Assembly: GCA_023897205.1 (NCBI GenBank)
Contig: JAHWDD010000001.1
Location: forward strand, 4,836,001-4,900,000
Origin: Exophiala sp. HKRS030
Lineage: Eukaryota > Ascomycota > Eurotiomycetes > Chaetothyriales > Herpotrichiellaceae
Length of the DNA stretch: 64,000 nucleotides
Direction of reading: 5' to 3'
Below are positions 45,438 through 58,449 of the stretch, piece after piece. The stretch's first letter is position 1. Every line of letters begins with the position of its first letter. The notes below the pieces were generated by a model. The model saw only the letters and a program-made list of their open reading frames with translations, ran no database searches and was not told the origin of the DNA. The position numbers were made by a program, and so were the translations under genes.

Positions 45438-46616
45438 TCATTCCCCGTCCTCACCAGGGTTCGTGTCGCTTCTCAGCCTTGCAAGCAGCTCCTCCGCAAT
45501 ATCCCGTGCCTTCAGAGCCTCGTAACTGTGATCCTCGGCCCACCCTTGCGGCCCAATCGGAGACGGAGACAGTCGAGACTCCTCCAGATAACCATCATTG
45601 CTAATCTCGACGTTGTTCCTCTGCGAATTTAACACGGCGTGGTGGAGATCTGCGATCCATAGAGCAACCATGGCTCGTAGTCTGATGAGTTCAGGTTCGT
45701 CCTTGTAAGGGAGGCTTGCCATGCAAGTGTCCATCCTGGAAGCGATCGTTTTGGCCTCTTCAAGTTCTCTCACCTTAATATCGATGGGCATGTCTGAGCC
45801 ATCTAGCCCGTGGGAGTTCTCTCCCGACTCGGCTTCTTCACCGCTTCTGGCGTAGGCCTGCGCATAAGAAGTGTGCTCGCTATGCACAACGTAGACCCAG
45901 ATGTTGAACAACGCTAGATAAAAGTCAACAGCATTGGTAGAGCCAGGCCAGGATTTGTGATACGGGTGCTTCACAATAAGTCTCTCATAAAACCGCCTTG
46001 CATTCTCAAACCCTTCGCGAGTGAACGCAGTGGACGGCAAGGCATCGCTCGAGGTGGGCTTAGCGGAGCCTCTTCGCAATAAAACTTCGGCGGCTATGCC
46101 CATGTATCCTTGATTCCGAAGAGCGGAGCTGCGTTTCACACTGGCATCTCGAAATATCAAGCCCAAAGCTCTTGAGGCACGGGCGAAATCTTTGCAGAGC
46201 AAGCTGCGGTGGACTATAGCTGTGAGGGCGCCCAAGTGGTGGAAATGCAGGGAACGTGGTTCTTCATCGAGGCCTTCCCGTGAATCTCCGCCCACCTCAG
46301 TCCGGAAAAAATCTTCGCGGAGGCTAGAAGACAGCTGAGAGTGAGGAAAGGGTAACGGAGGAAAAGGCTGATCGAGAGGCAGGCCCGCAATACGATGCTG
46401 GTGCCTCTCCAGCGGGCTTACGACAGCAGAATACTCGACATTCGTCGATGCGGGCATCGCTTTGTTGCCTGCAATAAACTCATTGTCCTGCTGTTCCCCC
46501 TGCGCTCCATCTTGTGCATCCCTCCTCTTGCGCTTGTTTCTTGATGAGTGTGATCGTCTGACGCTACCAGAGAACGCCTGGTTGCCCACAGGAGGATTGA
46601 AGACGGGGTTCATCAT
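45438..46616 (-). CDS. Probable RNA polymerase I initiation factor Rrn11-like protein
   Basis: A single exon of 392 residues from tandem Met codons at 46616/46613 (MMNPVFNPPVGNQ). The basic N-terminus has a nuclear signal (RNKRKRRDAQDG). The helical core begins at LHFHHLGALTAIVHRSLLCK, with the DFARASRALGLIFRD helix pair next, then GYMGIAAEVLLRRGS, FYERLIVKHPYHKSWP, DFYLALFNIWVY and a helix with ASRMDTCMASLPYKDEPELI. This series of TPR-like helices, starting with HL..L...HRSL..D..RA.RA...L.R, is what I remember for fungal Rrn11, the core-factor subunit that recruits Pol I to rDNA. The family is weakly conserved, so this rests on pattern memory. An unrelated helical-repeat nuclear protein is the alternative. 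Confidence 0.65.
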   Translation of the reverse strand: MMNPVFNPPVGNQAFSGSVRRSHSSRNKRKRRDAQDGAQGEQQDNEFIAGNKAMPASTNVEYSAVVSPLERHQHRIAGLPLDQPFPPLPFPHSQLSSSLREDFFRTEVGGDSREGLDEEPRSLHFHHLGALTAIVHRSLLCKDFARASRALGLIFRDASVKRSSALRNQGYMGIAAEVLLRRGSAKPTSSDALPSTAFTREGFENARRFYERLIVKHPYHKSWPGSTNAVDFYLALFNIWVYVVHSEHTSYAQAYARSGEEAESGENSHGLDGSDMPIDIKVRELEEAKTIASRMDTCMASLPYKDEPELIRLRAMVALWIADLHHAVLNSQRNNVEISNDGYLEESRLSPSPIGPQGWAEDHSYEALKARDIAEELLARLRSDTNPGEDGE

Positions 46617-47383
46617 GAGATAGAAAGGTCGATGCTGATCATCTTGTCGTGGAATTCATGGGTATGGTTTGGCTTGTCATATTTAGAGGATGCGAGGCGG
46701 TGGAAGAGACCGGCTCTCTCAACTTGACATCCGCGTCCAAACCAGTACAGTCACGGAAAAGAAGAGCAAAGAGGGAGCGGAATGAGAGATCCGAAAACTA
46801 TTGGAACAACAATGGTGCTATTGGATTGGGGGCTGGGATGTTTGATCAGACGACGTTTGTGGCCGTGCACATACAACGTAAAGTCCGGAGTATTTGGTGG
46901 TTTTATTAGGCATTACATACTCCGTACTCATAGTACCTCATAATTCTGGGCATCCGGTGCCTTGTCGCCTTCGCTTCACTTCAGCCTTCAACAATCACCA
47001 ACCACCATTCGACCCTTCCCTTTCGTCAAACCAACCCATGTTTGCTTGCTTCTTCACGATATTTGTTGGCCTTGTCAATCATGATTCAATCTTTTAATAT
47101 GTACCATTGACTACGAGAACCTTTCCCAAGAATTCCCGCGAAACACAAAGCCAACACGGTGCCTTTAAGCGCCTCGATGAACTTCCAACATTGCTGACAC
47201 TCCCTCCTACGAAGCATCCATTTCGTTAAACCTGCGATTACGAGAACTCCTACCTCATTCGACAAACGCTCATCACCCTTTCTACCATCGCGTCACGCTC
47301 GGTGAAAAGTCCCTCACCCTAATCACCTCTGCCATGCCATACAAGTAGCATAATCTTGATCCGGCGTCGAAGTTCCAGACGCC
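46617..47383. other. Divergent intergenic region, Rrn11-like / RING gene
   Basis: A shared promoter region of 767 bp. One TACTCCGTA lies at 46918-46926. No gene or RNA was found. Confidence 0.5.
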
Positions 47384-49979
47384 ATGGGGAATACTACCTC
47401 CAGCCAGCGTGCTCAGCCAGATGATGGACAAGTAGAAGAGCTTAGGCATGGGAGAATTAATGGTGTAATCAGAGATGGCGAGGCGAGCTCGGAAGATAGA
47501 GACCTGCGCGCAGGCAGGAGAGCCCCCGGATCTCTGAGGGCTGCTGGCCAAAGAGCTAGCATACTCTACGACACTTTTCGTCGCCATAGACAGACGGACC
47601 GAACCAATTTGCGGACGAGTGCAGGTAACACGTCGCCACCTCCCGAAGAAATCGAGTATGAGCAAGAAAACAGACCACTCGTGGATCCTAGTGATATCGA
47701 TATGCCCGACGCAGTATCATCACAAAGTGTATTGCAGACATCATCACGCCGTCGAATAGCGATGTCGAGGCTTGGGTCGCGGCTGTTACCAGACTCCGTC
47801 GCAAGGGGTCTATTGAACAGTGGAGAGGAAACTGAGGAAGAGGGCCATGCATTACGGTACGGCTCGTCGGATAGATCACGACCGTCTGTGTACGAGAGAT
47901 CACCACATAGCGAATCCAACAATCGGCTGTCTTTGGCCGGTTCAATCAGCAGAAGACCCAACGTTCGCACAGAATCAAGACGGCGCCCGATAAGAGGACC
48001 TTTCCCACTTCCACACAACAATCGTCAGCCATTGGAGCCAACCCGGTCGTCCGCAGATTTATTCGATGCAGCCCGAGATGTTTCTATTCCAGGCACGGCT
48101 TCCTTTCGACATCGAAATCGTTTCAGCAGAGTTCGTGACTCGATCTCGATTTCTGCGCGACTCTCTGGACTGCTTGGCCAATCTACGGACCTGCCTGAAG
48201 CAGGGCATTCTGGAAGATCATCTCCTGCTAGACCAGCCAGGGCGGTGACCTTCGCCGATGAACGTGACCATCTATTACCATCACTCCAGTCAGGTGACCA
48301 ACGAATGGAGACAGACGAGACACCTCACGAGTTGGACGCCGTTGAGCCAGAAGCGAGAACTTTGTTGGCTAGTCCGAGGGTAACCTCCGGCATGAGTACT
48401 ATAAGACGTTTTCAGCCTGGCCTTCGCTCGCGCTCTACTAGGCTTATTCGTCGCGGCGAGCATCCACCTCTTTCCCAGGTTTTGCAACTTGCAGCAGCGG
48501 CTATTGCAGCTCAGCTATCGGGGCATGCTACAGGTGGCAACCCAGGCGGTCGCCACCTTGGTAGCGATACGTTCGATGGCAGTATTCAGAATTTCGTTCA
48601 AACGCTTCAGGATGCCGCCACAGCACAAGCGGGAGAGGGCGTGGACATTAACTCTTCAGACGGAGACCTACCTCCAGTGAACTTCATGAGAGTCTTCCAG
48701 TTTCCAAACGACGAAAACGGATCGCCCATCGCTTCCCAAGCGCAGTCCAGAGACCTTGATCAGATGGACCTCGATTCGATTACTTCACCCGCAGAGACAG
48801 ATAGGTCAGTAACGTTGGTACTAGTCGGTGTACGATCATTGCCACATGGCCAAGAAGGTGGTAGTGGAGAGAACGGTACCTTGGGGCCTAGCTTGGACAC
48901 GCTGTTGAGTCTACCCTTTCTGCCACCAGCGAATGTGCTACGAAATGGAAGTTCTGGAGCGTTGTTTGGCCGGTCGGACGCACGATCAAGATCAGCTCCT
49001 CGGCGGCACTCGATGACAAATTTCAGCTTCCCTGCGCAATACGAAACCCAGAGACATCAGCGCACACGATCAAACATGGGACGGCTATCAGGTACAGCGG
49101 AAACAACCCTCTCAACCATGCCCGATGCTGCTGGAAACGTCTCCCAGCTGTCCGAGAGTCCACCTGGACCAAATCCACCCCCATCGACCCCAGCTGATAT
49201 CAGAAGTGGACATGCAACTCCCATTCGACGTCCCTCTTCTGCTTCCGCAGCCCAAAATTCTACGCTGCCAGAACTAGATGAGGATCAAGCCACGGCGAGT
49301 CAAGAGACTGTCGCTTCATCATCCTCATTCAATACGGCGAGACAGCGAAGACGAAGTGATTCGGAATTTGCTCGACGGCCCGAATTAGGATCCGGTGCGG
49401 CCAGACGAAATGGCATGGTCGAGCCTGACCATCCGCCCGTGGGAGCTGGGCGTAGTTGGCTCATTTATGTTGTTGGCACGAATGTCTCGCCAGACCATCC
49501 AGCGTTCACAATGCCGAGTCTATTCACCGATAATCCGTCCTACGAGGATATGCAAATGTTGTCAACTCTTCTGGGGCCGGTAAAGCCACCGGTGGCAACG
49601 CAGGCAGACGTCAGCTCCGCAGGCGGACTCTTTCGTCTTCTAGAACATGAGTGTGGGCTTCTCGGGGAGGCCATGGCGGAAGTCGAAGGGATATCTGTCA
49701 TGGTCAATCATGGGGAGCGTTGCCTCATTTGTTTGTCGGATTATGAAGCATTTGACGAAGTGCGACAGCTCAATAAGTGCCAGCACCTCTATCACCGTGA
49801 GTGCATTGACGAGGTAAGTCACCCTGATCTATCATTAGTGGCGCAATGCTGATCATATTTAGTGGCTCACAACTGGCCGGAATAGTTGTCCTCTGTGCCG
49901 TGGTCAAGGTGTGCAAGAGCAGGCCATGTCTTCCAATCCTGCCCCAGGGGCTGCACCAGGAGCTCCTGTCGTGCTATGA
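47384..49979 (+). CDS. RING-H2 E3 ubiquitin ligase with N-myristoylation signal
   Basis: There are two exons, 47384-49813 and 49863-49979; the 49-bp intron joins HRECIDE to WLTTGRNSCPLC inside the RING, giving 848 residues. The C-terminal RING-H2 (about 782-822) has CLICLSDYEAFDEVRQLNKC, QHLYHRECID and CPLC, which supply the eight zinc ligands, and the Trp that contacts E2. The 780 residues before it are Ser, Arg and Pro-rich and largely disordered, apart from an ordered block at LIYVVGTNVSPDHPAFTMPS and FRLLEHECGLLGEAM just ahead of the RING. The protein begins MGNTTSSQ, with Gly2 and Ser6 fitting the N-myristoyltransferase consensus, so membrane anchoring is predicted. Substrates unknown. 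Ascomycetes carry a related long RING protein, but I cannot give a named orthologue. Confidence 0.9.
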
Positions 49980-52900
49980 ATTCCCCTCGAGACCGAAATT
50001 TTGATACCACCACTTCTTTATGATAGCCTTTTCACGATTTACGAATCTCTTTAAAACTTTTGCCGAGACATGTTATCGGCCGGCACGCGTTGGGTATTGG
50101 TCGGGCCGAAGTGTCCAATGTAGCAGGTGCACAGTGCTGTGAGGGTGTGCTCGGGGACATGTTCTCCCGGGGAACACTCTGTTGTCTCACATCCTCCCAG
50201 CAACATGTTCGGTCAATGGAGTGAACTTGGCGCAAATCTCCTAACCATTGGCGTGTGTATGTATGATCTCTGTCGAGCTATCCCACTTGGAGCTGGGGTC
50301 ACCTTCTAGGGGTAGGCAAAGTCGTTTAGCAATATACGTGTCAGACAAAGCGATGAAACATTTGGAGCGCCGTTTCCGTCGCAGCCGTCATAGTGGGTGA
50401 TGGATCATAGATCACCTACAGTATTCATACGTGGGTAGCCATGACTTGGTTAGCGGTCAGCCCAAGTCTCGGAGATTGAGATATAAATGGCAGTAGTTGA
50501 TGTGCTTCTAGTCGTTGATGGGCTCGGAAATTGATCCCAAACATTGCGACCAAAATAGGATCTCAGAAGTTTGGCTCCTTTTTTACGAACATTTGTTCGT
50601 ATTCGCAGTGTGACGGTCTCCAGGAAATACTACCTTCGGTCATTGATTACGTCGATGGAGTGAACCCCTGAAGAATGAGGAAGACCTCCCATCTCCACGT
50701 CCCCAGAACGATGGATGCAACCTTTGACACAAGGCGGTACTGTGGTCAATTTGTCACCTCTTACGGAGCGTTCCTGAGCCTTTGTGGGAATAATGCACAA
50801 GCATACCAAGGCCTTGTGATTTCTTGTTCTGCCCGGCTGCCGACTCGCACGGTGGCTTGAGGTGTGATTGTTCTTGTCGGTGTTGGACTTGGACACATGC
50901 AGGGGGTATCCCGATCCCGGGGGTGGGATCGCCAACAATGACCAACGAAAGGATGTTATGGGGAGTTAATTATACGAGGAGGCAGGGAACGGTTGGTTTG
51001 AGTGAAGCCGAGTATATGAAGAACCGGAGGTCAAGCGCAGATCCCTGACTTGTGTACAATGCACTTCCAGCCAAAGTTGATACATCAATTCCGTGATCAA
51101 GATCTTCCCAAGGGCAGTAGACTTGAAGCTCGAATTGGATCACCTACAGTAAGCTGTTGATTGATTGGTATTGTTGTCCAACAAAGCCCGACTGGGATTT
51201 GTTGTTTACCAAGAACATTCTCTCCCTGTCATTGATAACACGACCATCATTATGTCATTGGAGAGGAGAGTGAGTAGTTTCAACGGCCGACAATCTTCTC
51301 ATCATGCATGGATCTTCGAACTAATGGAAAGCCCCATTTTGGTAATTTGTAGCGTCCTGAATGGTTGGCACGCTGACCACTGCTCGCTCGCCCTACCCTG
51401 GACATCCCGTACTTCTCACATCAAATCAGAGTTGCCATGGATGTACGGAGTACATGGTGGCTAATGTCGGTGAGATCCCTGGACCAATATACGCAATTGA
51501 TTTTTTGAAGAAGCAATGTGTACTCGTAAGTGGCTTGAACCAGGCACTCAACATTGAATGATTGTAGGCACTTTCTACAGATGATCGACCGTGAATGGCA
51601 AGACCCGCTCGGCATCTACAAATGAAACTAAAGGGTCCAAAATAGAAAAGGATGAGATGGCTCGGTCATTTCACCTACTAAAACGCTCGAAATTCATGAA
51701 TTCAATGGCCAGCTTGGCCAACCAAGCTTTACTCGACAGGGACAGTCCATCAGGCTGCGAAAAGGGCCTCCTGGACCTCCGATACTTCGGGGCTTCCGGC
51801 CACGATGACAAGAATTGACATGGTGTCTCTACCCCAGGCCACTTGTGTCGATAGCCTGTCCAGCCCGAATTTAAGCACACCAATCCCAAAACAGTGGATC
51901 AACCAGGCACCCGGCCGCCTGCAGGAGGAACAAGCGGCTTCCCAAGGCAGATGACGATCTGCGACAGGGACCACCTCACCATTCACAGAAGGCTTTCGAG
52001 GTCATGACAAGTCCACCAAAGCCAGACTAGCAAGAAAGCCAGCATGGCCGCCGAGACTCAATAGGTAGATGGCCCATCCAGGGGCTTGTACACCCGTCAA
52101 GGTTGCTGCCCTCTACGGAGTGTGTCCAGCAACTTTGCCGTCGTGGACGAGATGAAGAGCGTCGCAGCTGGCTAGGTGTTCTCCATCGCAGTGCATTGCC
52201 GTACATGCCACCCCCGTAACACGAGAGAGCGGATGACCAGGGGTGAGCCAGCAATAATGCTTCTATGGTGGCTGTTTCTCTGGCTTTGCTGGACTAAAAC
52301 AGTGGAAAGTGATGTGTTGCTCGCTCTTGAACGGGAATGATGCGGCCAGGATGCTGCATGGGCATCAATAACGACCACCCCCCACAAGCTTCGGTGTGAT
52401 GAAATGAGATCCATCCTCTGGACCATCACTCCCGCTGTAGCCACAGCTTTGCCTCTCCGCTACCAGCATGGTCTGAAGGTAGACCAGAAGCAATAACAAT
52501 GTTGAATGTCTTTTGACATCGACAGGACAGTACAGAGATGTTTCAGCACTGGCATGGATCCGTACTTGTTGTTGCTGGACTCTTGATAGGCAGGATTCTT
52601 CTGACCAATTTGCCTACAATCAGGTCGCCTCCTCCGCTACATTTTCTGGTTCAAGAGCACTATTACCTTTAGCTGCAGCACGGTCAGAGCCTTCTGGGGG
52701 CCACTCCAAATCCCTGGTATAATCAAGAAAACTTTCCGTCGCGGGCCCCATCGTCGATATGCAGCCTCTCAACACGCTCTCCACATCACTGTGCTGCTAT
52801 GAAAAGATGGGAGGGGAGTAGGGTATTAATTCCCTACTCGTACCAGACGCGCCACTTATGCAACGTGGTTGTTCGCCCGACCATGTGAACCAACAGCTTA

Positions 52901-55013
52901 ATTATGCGGACCGAGAAACGTGGCATTAGCTTTGATTGCAGAGGCTTCTAAAGCCCATCCACCCTTCCTTCCCACATCCCTTGTGGTCTTTGGGGCCTTG
53001 GGCTGCCTAATCAAGAAGATGCATCGCGGAAGTCCCTCGAGGTATTCCGGAATGCGCTCAACCAGTCTATCACATCATGGACCGTTGTCACTTTGCGTTT
53101 GTGCGTGCCATTCGACCAACCCTTGTCATGAGAAATCCTCTCTGAAGTTGCCGCCGGCGTTGAGCGAAGCAAGACCTTCATGCATACCGACATCAATGGA
53201 TTACAATTGAAGTCCAGATGTCTACAGTATTAGCACGACTTCAGGCTCCCTAATAAGGCCTTGCAACGAGCAAAAGGATCTTATCACTAAACGGATGCCA
53301 TAATGGGCATTTACAAGAACGAATGTAGCCATATCTCCGGGCGTCGACGGGTGACACAGTCGATTCCGTCCAAGCCAATTTCCTATATGTCTATAGTTTC
53401 GGAGTCGGGATGATTCAATTGGACTGTCTGCCTCCTCCAAGGCCCGCATCTTCCCTCAGATCGTGACGGTGGAACGAACTGCACGACCAGGAAGGGCAAA
53501 TAGCAAGCCACTGTAGACTTTTTACTACGGATGCAGGACCATGGTGCCGTCCCGTTAGACGAAGGGCTCACGCTTGTGGCAAAAGACAGTGAAAAGCCAG
53601 GGCCGGTCGAACTCGACCTCAAGTGGCAGGTCGAGGCCGGAAGCTAAGGGAAGGCCATGGGCGCCTGTGGACGAGGGCCTTCCTATAGTAGTGTGATGGG
53701 CTAGCTGAGATTTTCGGACCAACCTCACATTGCGGCTCACGGACACGATGGGGCAAACACGGGCACATGCTGTACGGATACGAGGGAGAGAAGGGCAGCC
53801 AATTTTTCGGCCACGTAGTGTGGTCCAAGCATGGCCAAAGCTTGGAGCCTCTGCTTTCAGGTGCTTCCAGAGCCAGAGGCCCGTGTTTCAATCGCCGGTG
53901 GGATCATCCTGACAGGCCCCGGTCATGGGGGTGATCAATGTCTGACGACACTACTCCAGACAAGCCAAAGCGGTTGGCATCCTGGGATGGACGAACGACC
54001 CTGGTCGTGCCCGAGAGCCACCACCATGGGCATAGCGCTTCTGCGGTCCAATGGTCCAATGGTCCTTCTGCGGATCCCTTGGAGGTCCTTGGGATACCCC
54101 CCCAATCGACCTTTTGAATCTTGACCTTTTTCATATCCGCTCAAAAAAACGCAGATTCTGGTCGTACAATCGCAATCTGTACCTATTTCGAAAGGTTCAG
54201 TGCGTCGTTTGGCAGCCTGTGTGCCGGTGAAAGTCCTCTTCCGTTCAAGGACTTCATGCGCGCACCCTCTTCGGGCCATCGACACTGGGGTTGATGCTGT
54301 TGCTGGGCTTTGTCGATCGCGTGGCTCCCTCTGCAAACCTACGACCGGTACCAACTTGATTGTCGTTGGGAACAGGACAGTACCAGCGTATTGCATTTCC
54401 ACCTCTTTAACAGCACGACATCCCCCTCCCGCGCGGGAATTTGGAAGTTCTCTCGTCAACGAGAAGTCTATCGCATCGCTCCATCGATTTTCCACCTCTG
54501 TTGGATATACACCAGCCACGCAAAAGCTACGCCGGATTCAAGTGGCACCACAACGTCCTCGGAAGATTTTGCAGCCCCGGCCAAAATAATACCAACAATC
54601 TCGATCCAGCGACCGAAACTGCATCTCTCTGCCGTCTGACAACTCTCTCGCTCATCATCATCTTGGTATGGACTAGATCGACCGCTTCCTTCGAAAAACA
54701 GTGCAGATTGGGAATTATCCAGTGGTTCAGGACTGAGACAGGTATACGGGAGTCAAGGTCATTGTTACACCACTTCAAGCGGAGTCTTCCTCACAATCGA
54801 CGACTTGTCCTGCTTCTTTGTAGAAAGCTGAATCAGCACTGCTGCTCCTTCTTTCCCAGGCGACTGGCCATCACAGGGTTTATCGGAAGCCACGCCCTGG
54901 CCGCCCAGAACCTTATCTTTGAAACGATCTGTCTCCTCAATATTTCTAGGCGTATTGACTCGTGTGACATCGAGTCTTGCGGACGGACGTCTGTGCGACA
55001 TACTGGTTTAGGC
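49980..55013. other. 5-kb gene-poor region upstream of the zinc-cluster regulator
   Basis: Only random frames shorter than about 100 codons occur up to 54400, on either strand. One TACGGAGTAC is at 51444-51453. From 54441 the frame of the regulator is open for 573 bases before its ATG but contains no ATG, so I treat this as leader. Unusually long 5' regions are common for fungal regulators. No transposon, tRNA or clear remnant was recognised. Confidence 0.5.
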
Positions 55014-57495
55014 ATGAGCGGTCCTTACGACCATGGCATGAACATGCCAATGTCAAATATGATGGATCCGAACTTTACAGTCTATCCAACGGGCACCTTC
55101 AACGGAGGATTCCCCCATCCTCGCCTGACTGGGCCTCCGACACACTTTGACGGGGTTGCTTTCTGGTACAATCCGAACAACGCAGACCAAGTTTACGATC
55201 AAGAAACCAACATGTATGGTCCGCGACCGAGTGGTCACCAAGGGTCCAGTACAGAAAGCACGAATGTTAAACATCGGAGAACCCGAAGTGGCTGCTTCAC
55301 TTGCCGCAGCAGAAGAGTCAAGGTGAAAATGACTCTTCTTTTATCATGCCGAAATTTGAGCTGACTTTTGCGAACAGTGCGATGAAACAAGACCCATCTG
55401 TGATAGTATGTGTTCCACTACTTATGGGTAACCTCTTAGTGCTATAAAATGCAGCTAACGAATTGTAGGGTGTAGAAAGGGTGGCCGCGAATGCGAGTTT
55501 CCACAACCGACCTCATCATCATCCTCGAAACATTCCAGGCACGAAAAGACTCGGAGTCCAAAGGATCAGTCTGGCAAACAAGAACAAAAGGACGAAGCCA
55601 TGTCTGGGCTAGCGACGATCAAGGACGAGAGCGAAGACGACGAAGACATGCCTGCTTCACCCAAAGGAGGCCGACCGTCTTTGTCCCGCATGAGAACAGA
55701 CAGCACTCAATCCGTCAGGCAGGTCGGCAAACAACCAAAGGTCAAGTCGGACATGTCCCCAGCGGCCAAAGATCATACAAGTCCTTTGTCAACAGACCTG
55801 TCGGATCCACGGTCAAGAGATGAAACACCCGCCTCGTCGGTCCGCACGACGACGAACTCGGCAGACATGCAGGCTCGACAAGCCAAAATCAGAACTTTCA
55901 AACCCGATCTCCAGAAATATCTGCAATTTCAACAGGAGTACATGACGTATTATCACTATTTTTACAAGCTGGATCCGACAGACTTTGTGCATAGCGAGAT
56001 GATCGATTTAGCCTTGACTTATGAGCCTCTGCTTTATGCTGTTGTGGGATTTGCAGCTTATCACTATGAGTTGCAACAACCGAACCCCAAGTTGTCACAC
56101 TTTCTTAATTACCACTCCAAGTCGCTATCGATGCTCAGAAAATCCTTGGAAAAGAATGCCAAAGTCACTCCCGCAACCCTGTTGACCGTGCTACAATTGG
56201 CAACTTTTGAGGAGTATCTTGGGGACTGGGTCAACCTTGTTGGGCATCACAAAGCGGCCCACAGTATGGTGAAAGAATTGTACACCCACGATACGATGAT
56301 GGAGACCGATCTCGGACGACGAATCTTCAGCTGGTACGCTCGTCTGGACGTGATTAGTGGACTGATGGCTGGTAGCGAGACTCGACTCGATCGGTTGTGG
56401 TTCGAGGCAAACTCTAAATGGTACCACGATCAGATAGCGGGTGATGCGCAAAGCAACGTCGACGTCGAGGATACATTGGCGTATTTTGTGGCCGCAAACC
56501 GCCTCCTCGGCATGGACATGGCTGCACTTTTTGCCCGCTTCGCAAAGCGAGAGATCAGCGTGGAAGAATTCAACCAGGAAAATGCTACCATCGTGCAGAG
56601 ACTCGACGAGATGAAGCGTCACATTCAGGCCTTCAACGATGAATATTACAGGGTGAAGGAGTTTCCCGTGGCACAAGAACGACCTCTGACCGAAGAGGAC
56701 ATTGTCAACCCTTACACGCCAGGCGGGCTCTTCAAAGGCGCTTTGTGGCCGTTGAACTTCATGTGGCTCGATTGGTACGGCATTGAGCTGATGCAAAAAT
56801 CCCAAACCGCACTTCTCCTCCGGCAGCCCATACCGCCTGAACAGGAAACCGTGAGTTTGGAAGTGTGCCGAATCTACGAAGCCATCGAACGGTGGCCGGA
56901 AGCCCCGAACGGGGCGGTCCTCGGGATGCATGCCAGTTTGGGGATTGCGCTCGTCTTCCTCAACAAGGACGCCAAACATACCATGTGGGCCAGGAGGAAA
57001 CTTGCCGCGGTCGAGAGACAAGGTTACATTTTCCCACCTACATTTCGACGCAAGATGGCCGAAATGTGGGGGTTGTCACGCGACCTTGCTAGCGGTGGTG
57101 GTGACGACAACGACGAGGTTGAAGATTGGTGGCTCCCCAACAACGAAGGCAACGTACCGATGTTGACGGAAATTCGAAGAGTGGTCAACGAGAGACAAGG
57201 GAGTGACACCGTGACGGCGGTAGAGTCACTCACAAACGTCCGAGATTTGAAGGCAATTTTTGCAAAGATGGACATTCGGACCCATTCGACCACAGAGAGT
57301 GACATCAACAACTTTAGTCCATTGAGCGACGAAAGTGCCGAACGATCGAGTACCATCAGTACAAGTCCTACCAGCATCAGTTTTGGTGGAGATACCAAAG
57401 GGGGTGGTGGTGGTAGTAATCAACGACAGCAGCAGCCGCCGCAGCAACAACAACAACAACAGGGGATTTTGAAACGAGGGAACTCATCATCGTGA
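55014..57495 (+). CDS. Zn(II)2Cys6 transcription factor
   Basis: There are three exons, 55014-55322, 55378-55405 (28 bases) and 55469-57495, with introns of 55 and 63 bp; 787 residues. The zinc cluster at 94-121 reads C-x2-C-x6-C-x6-C-x2-C-x6-C (SGCFTCRSRRVK | CDETRPICD | RCRKGGREC) and is split by both introns, the middle exon coding nine residues. Before it is a Met/Pro/Asn-rich N-terminus (MSGPYDHGMNMPMSN). After it come an acidic Ser-rich linker (DESEDDEDMPASP) and a fungal transcription-factor helical domain (about 230-590: FQQEYMTYYHYFYKLDPTDF, LLTVLQLATFEEYLGDW). A GGGGGS and polyglutamine stretch closes the protein. The layout resembles Moc3/Upc2-like factors, but the regulated pathway cannot be told. 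Start chosen as the only ATG in frame before the cluster. Confidence 0.92.
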
Positions 57496-58336
57496 GATGA
57501 TGCCGGAAGTTGCCACCACCTGTCCATCTACAAAGTCATACATTAGAACTCTCTCTCTTTTTTACGAAGAGAGAATTCTGAGAAGTTCACGACCTCAGTT
57601 CTATGTGACGAGTCACGAAATATTGAACGACATGACTATGAATGCACGAACGAACGAACGAAAAGAAAAAGCACGAGACAACCTTGTTTATCTTTTGTTT
57701 CCACGCCAAAACAAAAACCCTCGAATGCCGATGCCAATGTCAATGTCAAAACAAACAAGAAAGTTTTTTGAGTGTGATATCCCTTTTCGTATCTCTTTTG
57801 TTTTATATCTTACTTTCGTCTCTCTACGGAGGAGTATGTTTTAGTTACCTTGGTCAATTAATGGAAGATGTTTCTTTTTGAAACACGAAAGACTTGAATT
57901 GTGAACATGTGTTTTAATCCGGTGTATCCCCAAGAGTATCCGAGTCCAAAGTATACGATTCGAGATCTAGACGAGGTCGTGTTGGGCTTTTTTTTTCCTT
58001 CTCTTTTTTCCTTTTTTCCCGTTCTTGCTCTTCCTCGAGACTGCTGGCAGTATACAACATTGAGGGTTACACTAGAGGGAAGAGAGGAAACAAAGCCCCT
58101 AGTAGATCAGTAACCATTGGTCTACGAAGTATGTACCGAGTAGTCACCTCGGGATTTGCCTTTTTAGCTAGCTTCGTACTCCGTAATAGTCGGTCTTTTT
58201 GACGGTCCCGTCTTGTCCGCACGGTGTTATTAGTGTGATAAGTACCTACTGTAAGGTTTCGACTGGAGTAGGGAGGGTACATACCCAGGGAGGAAGGGAA
58301 ACGCGAGGGGGCGTTAGTCCCAAAACGACGACGAAC

Positions 58337-58449
<113 letters not shown>

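Noticed and set aside
49980..54400. Hidden multi-exon gene or transposon in the gene-poor stretch
   Set aside because: I found no frame with family motifs, no terminal repeats and no integrase or transposase motif on either strand.
54441..55013. N-terminal extension of the zinc-cluster protein
   Set aside because: The frame is open but has no ATG before 55014, and the composition is unlike a regulator N-terminus; treated as leader.
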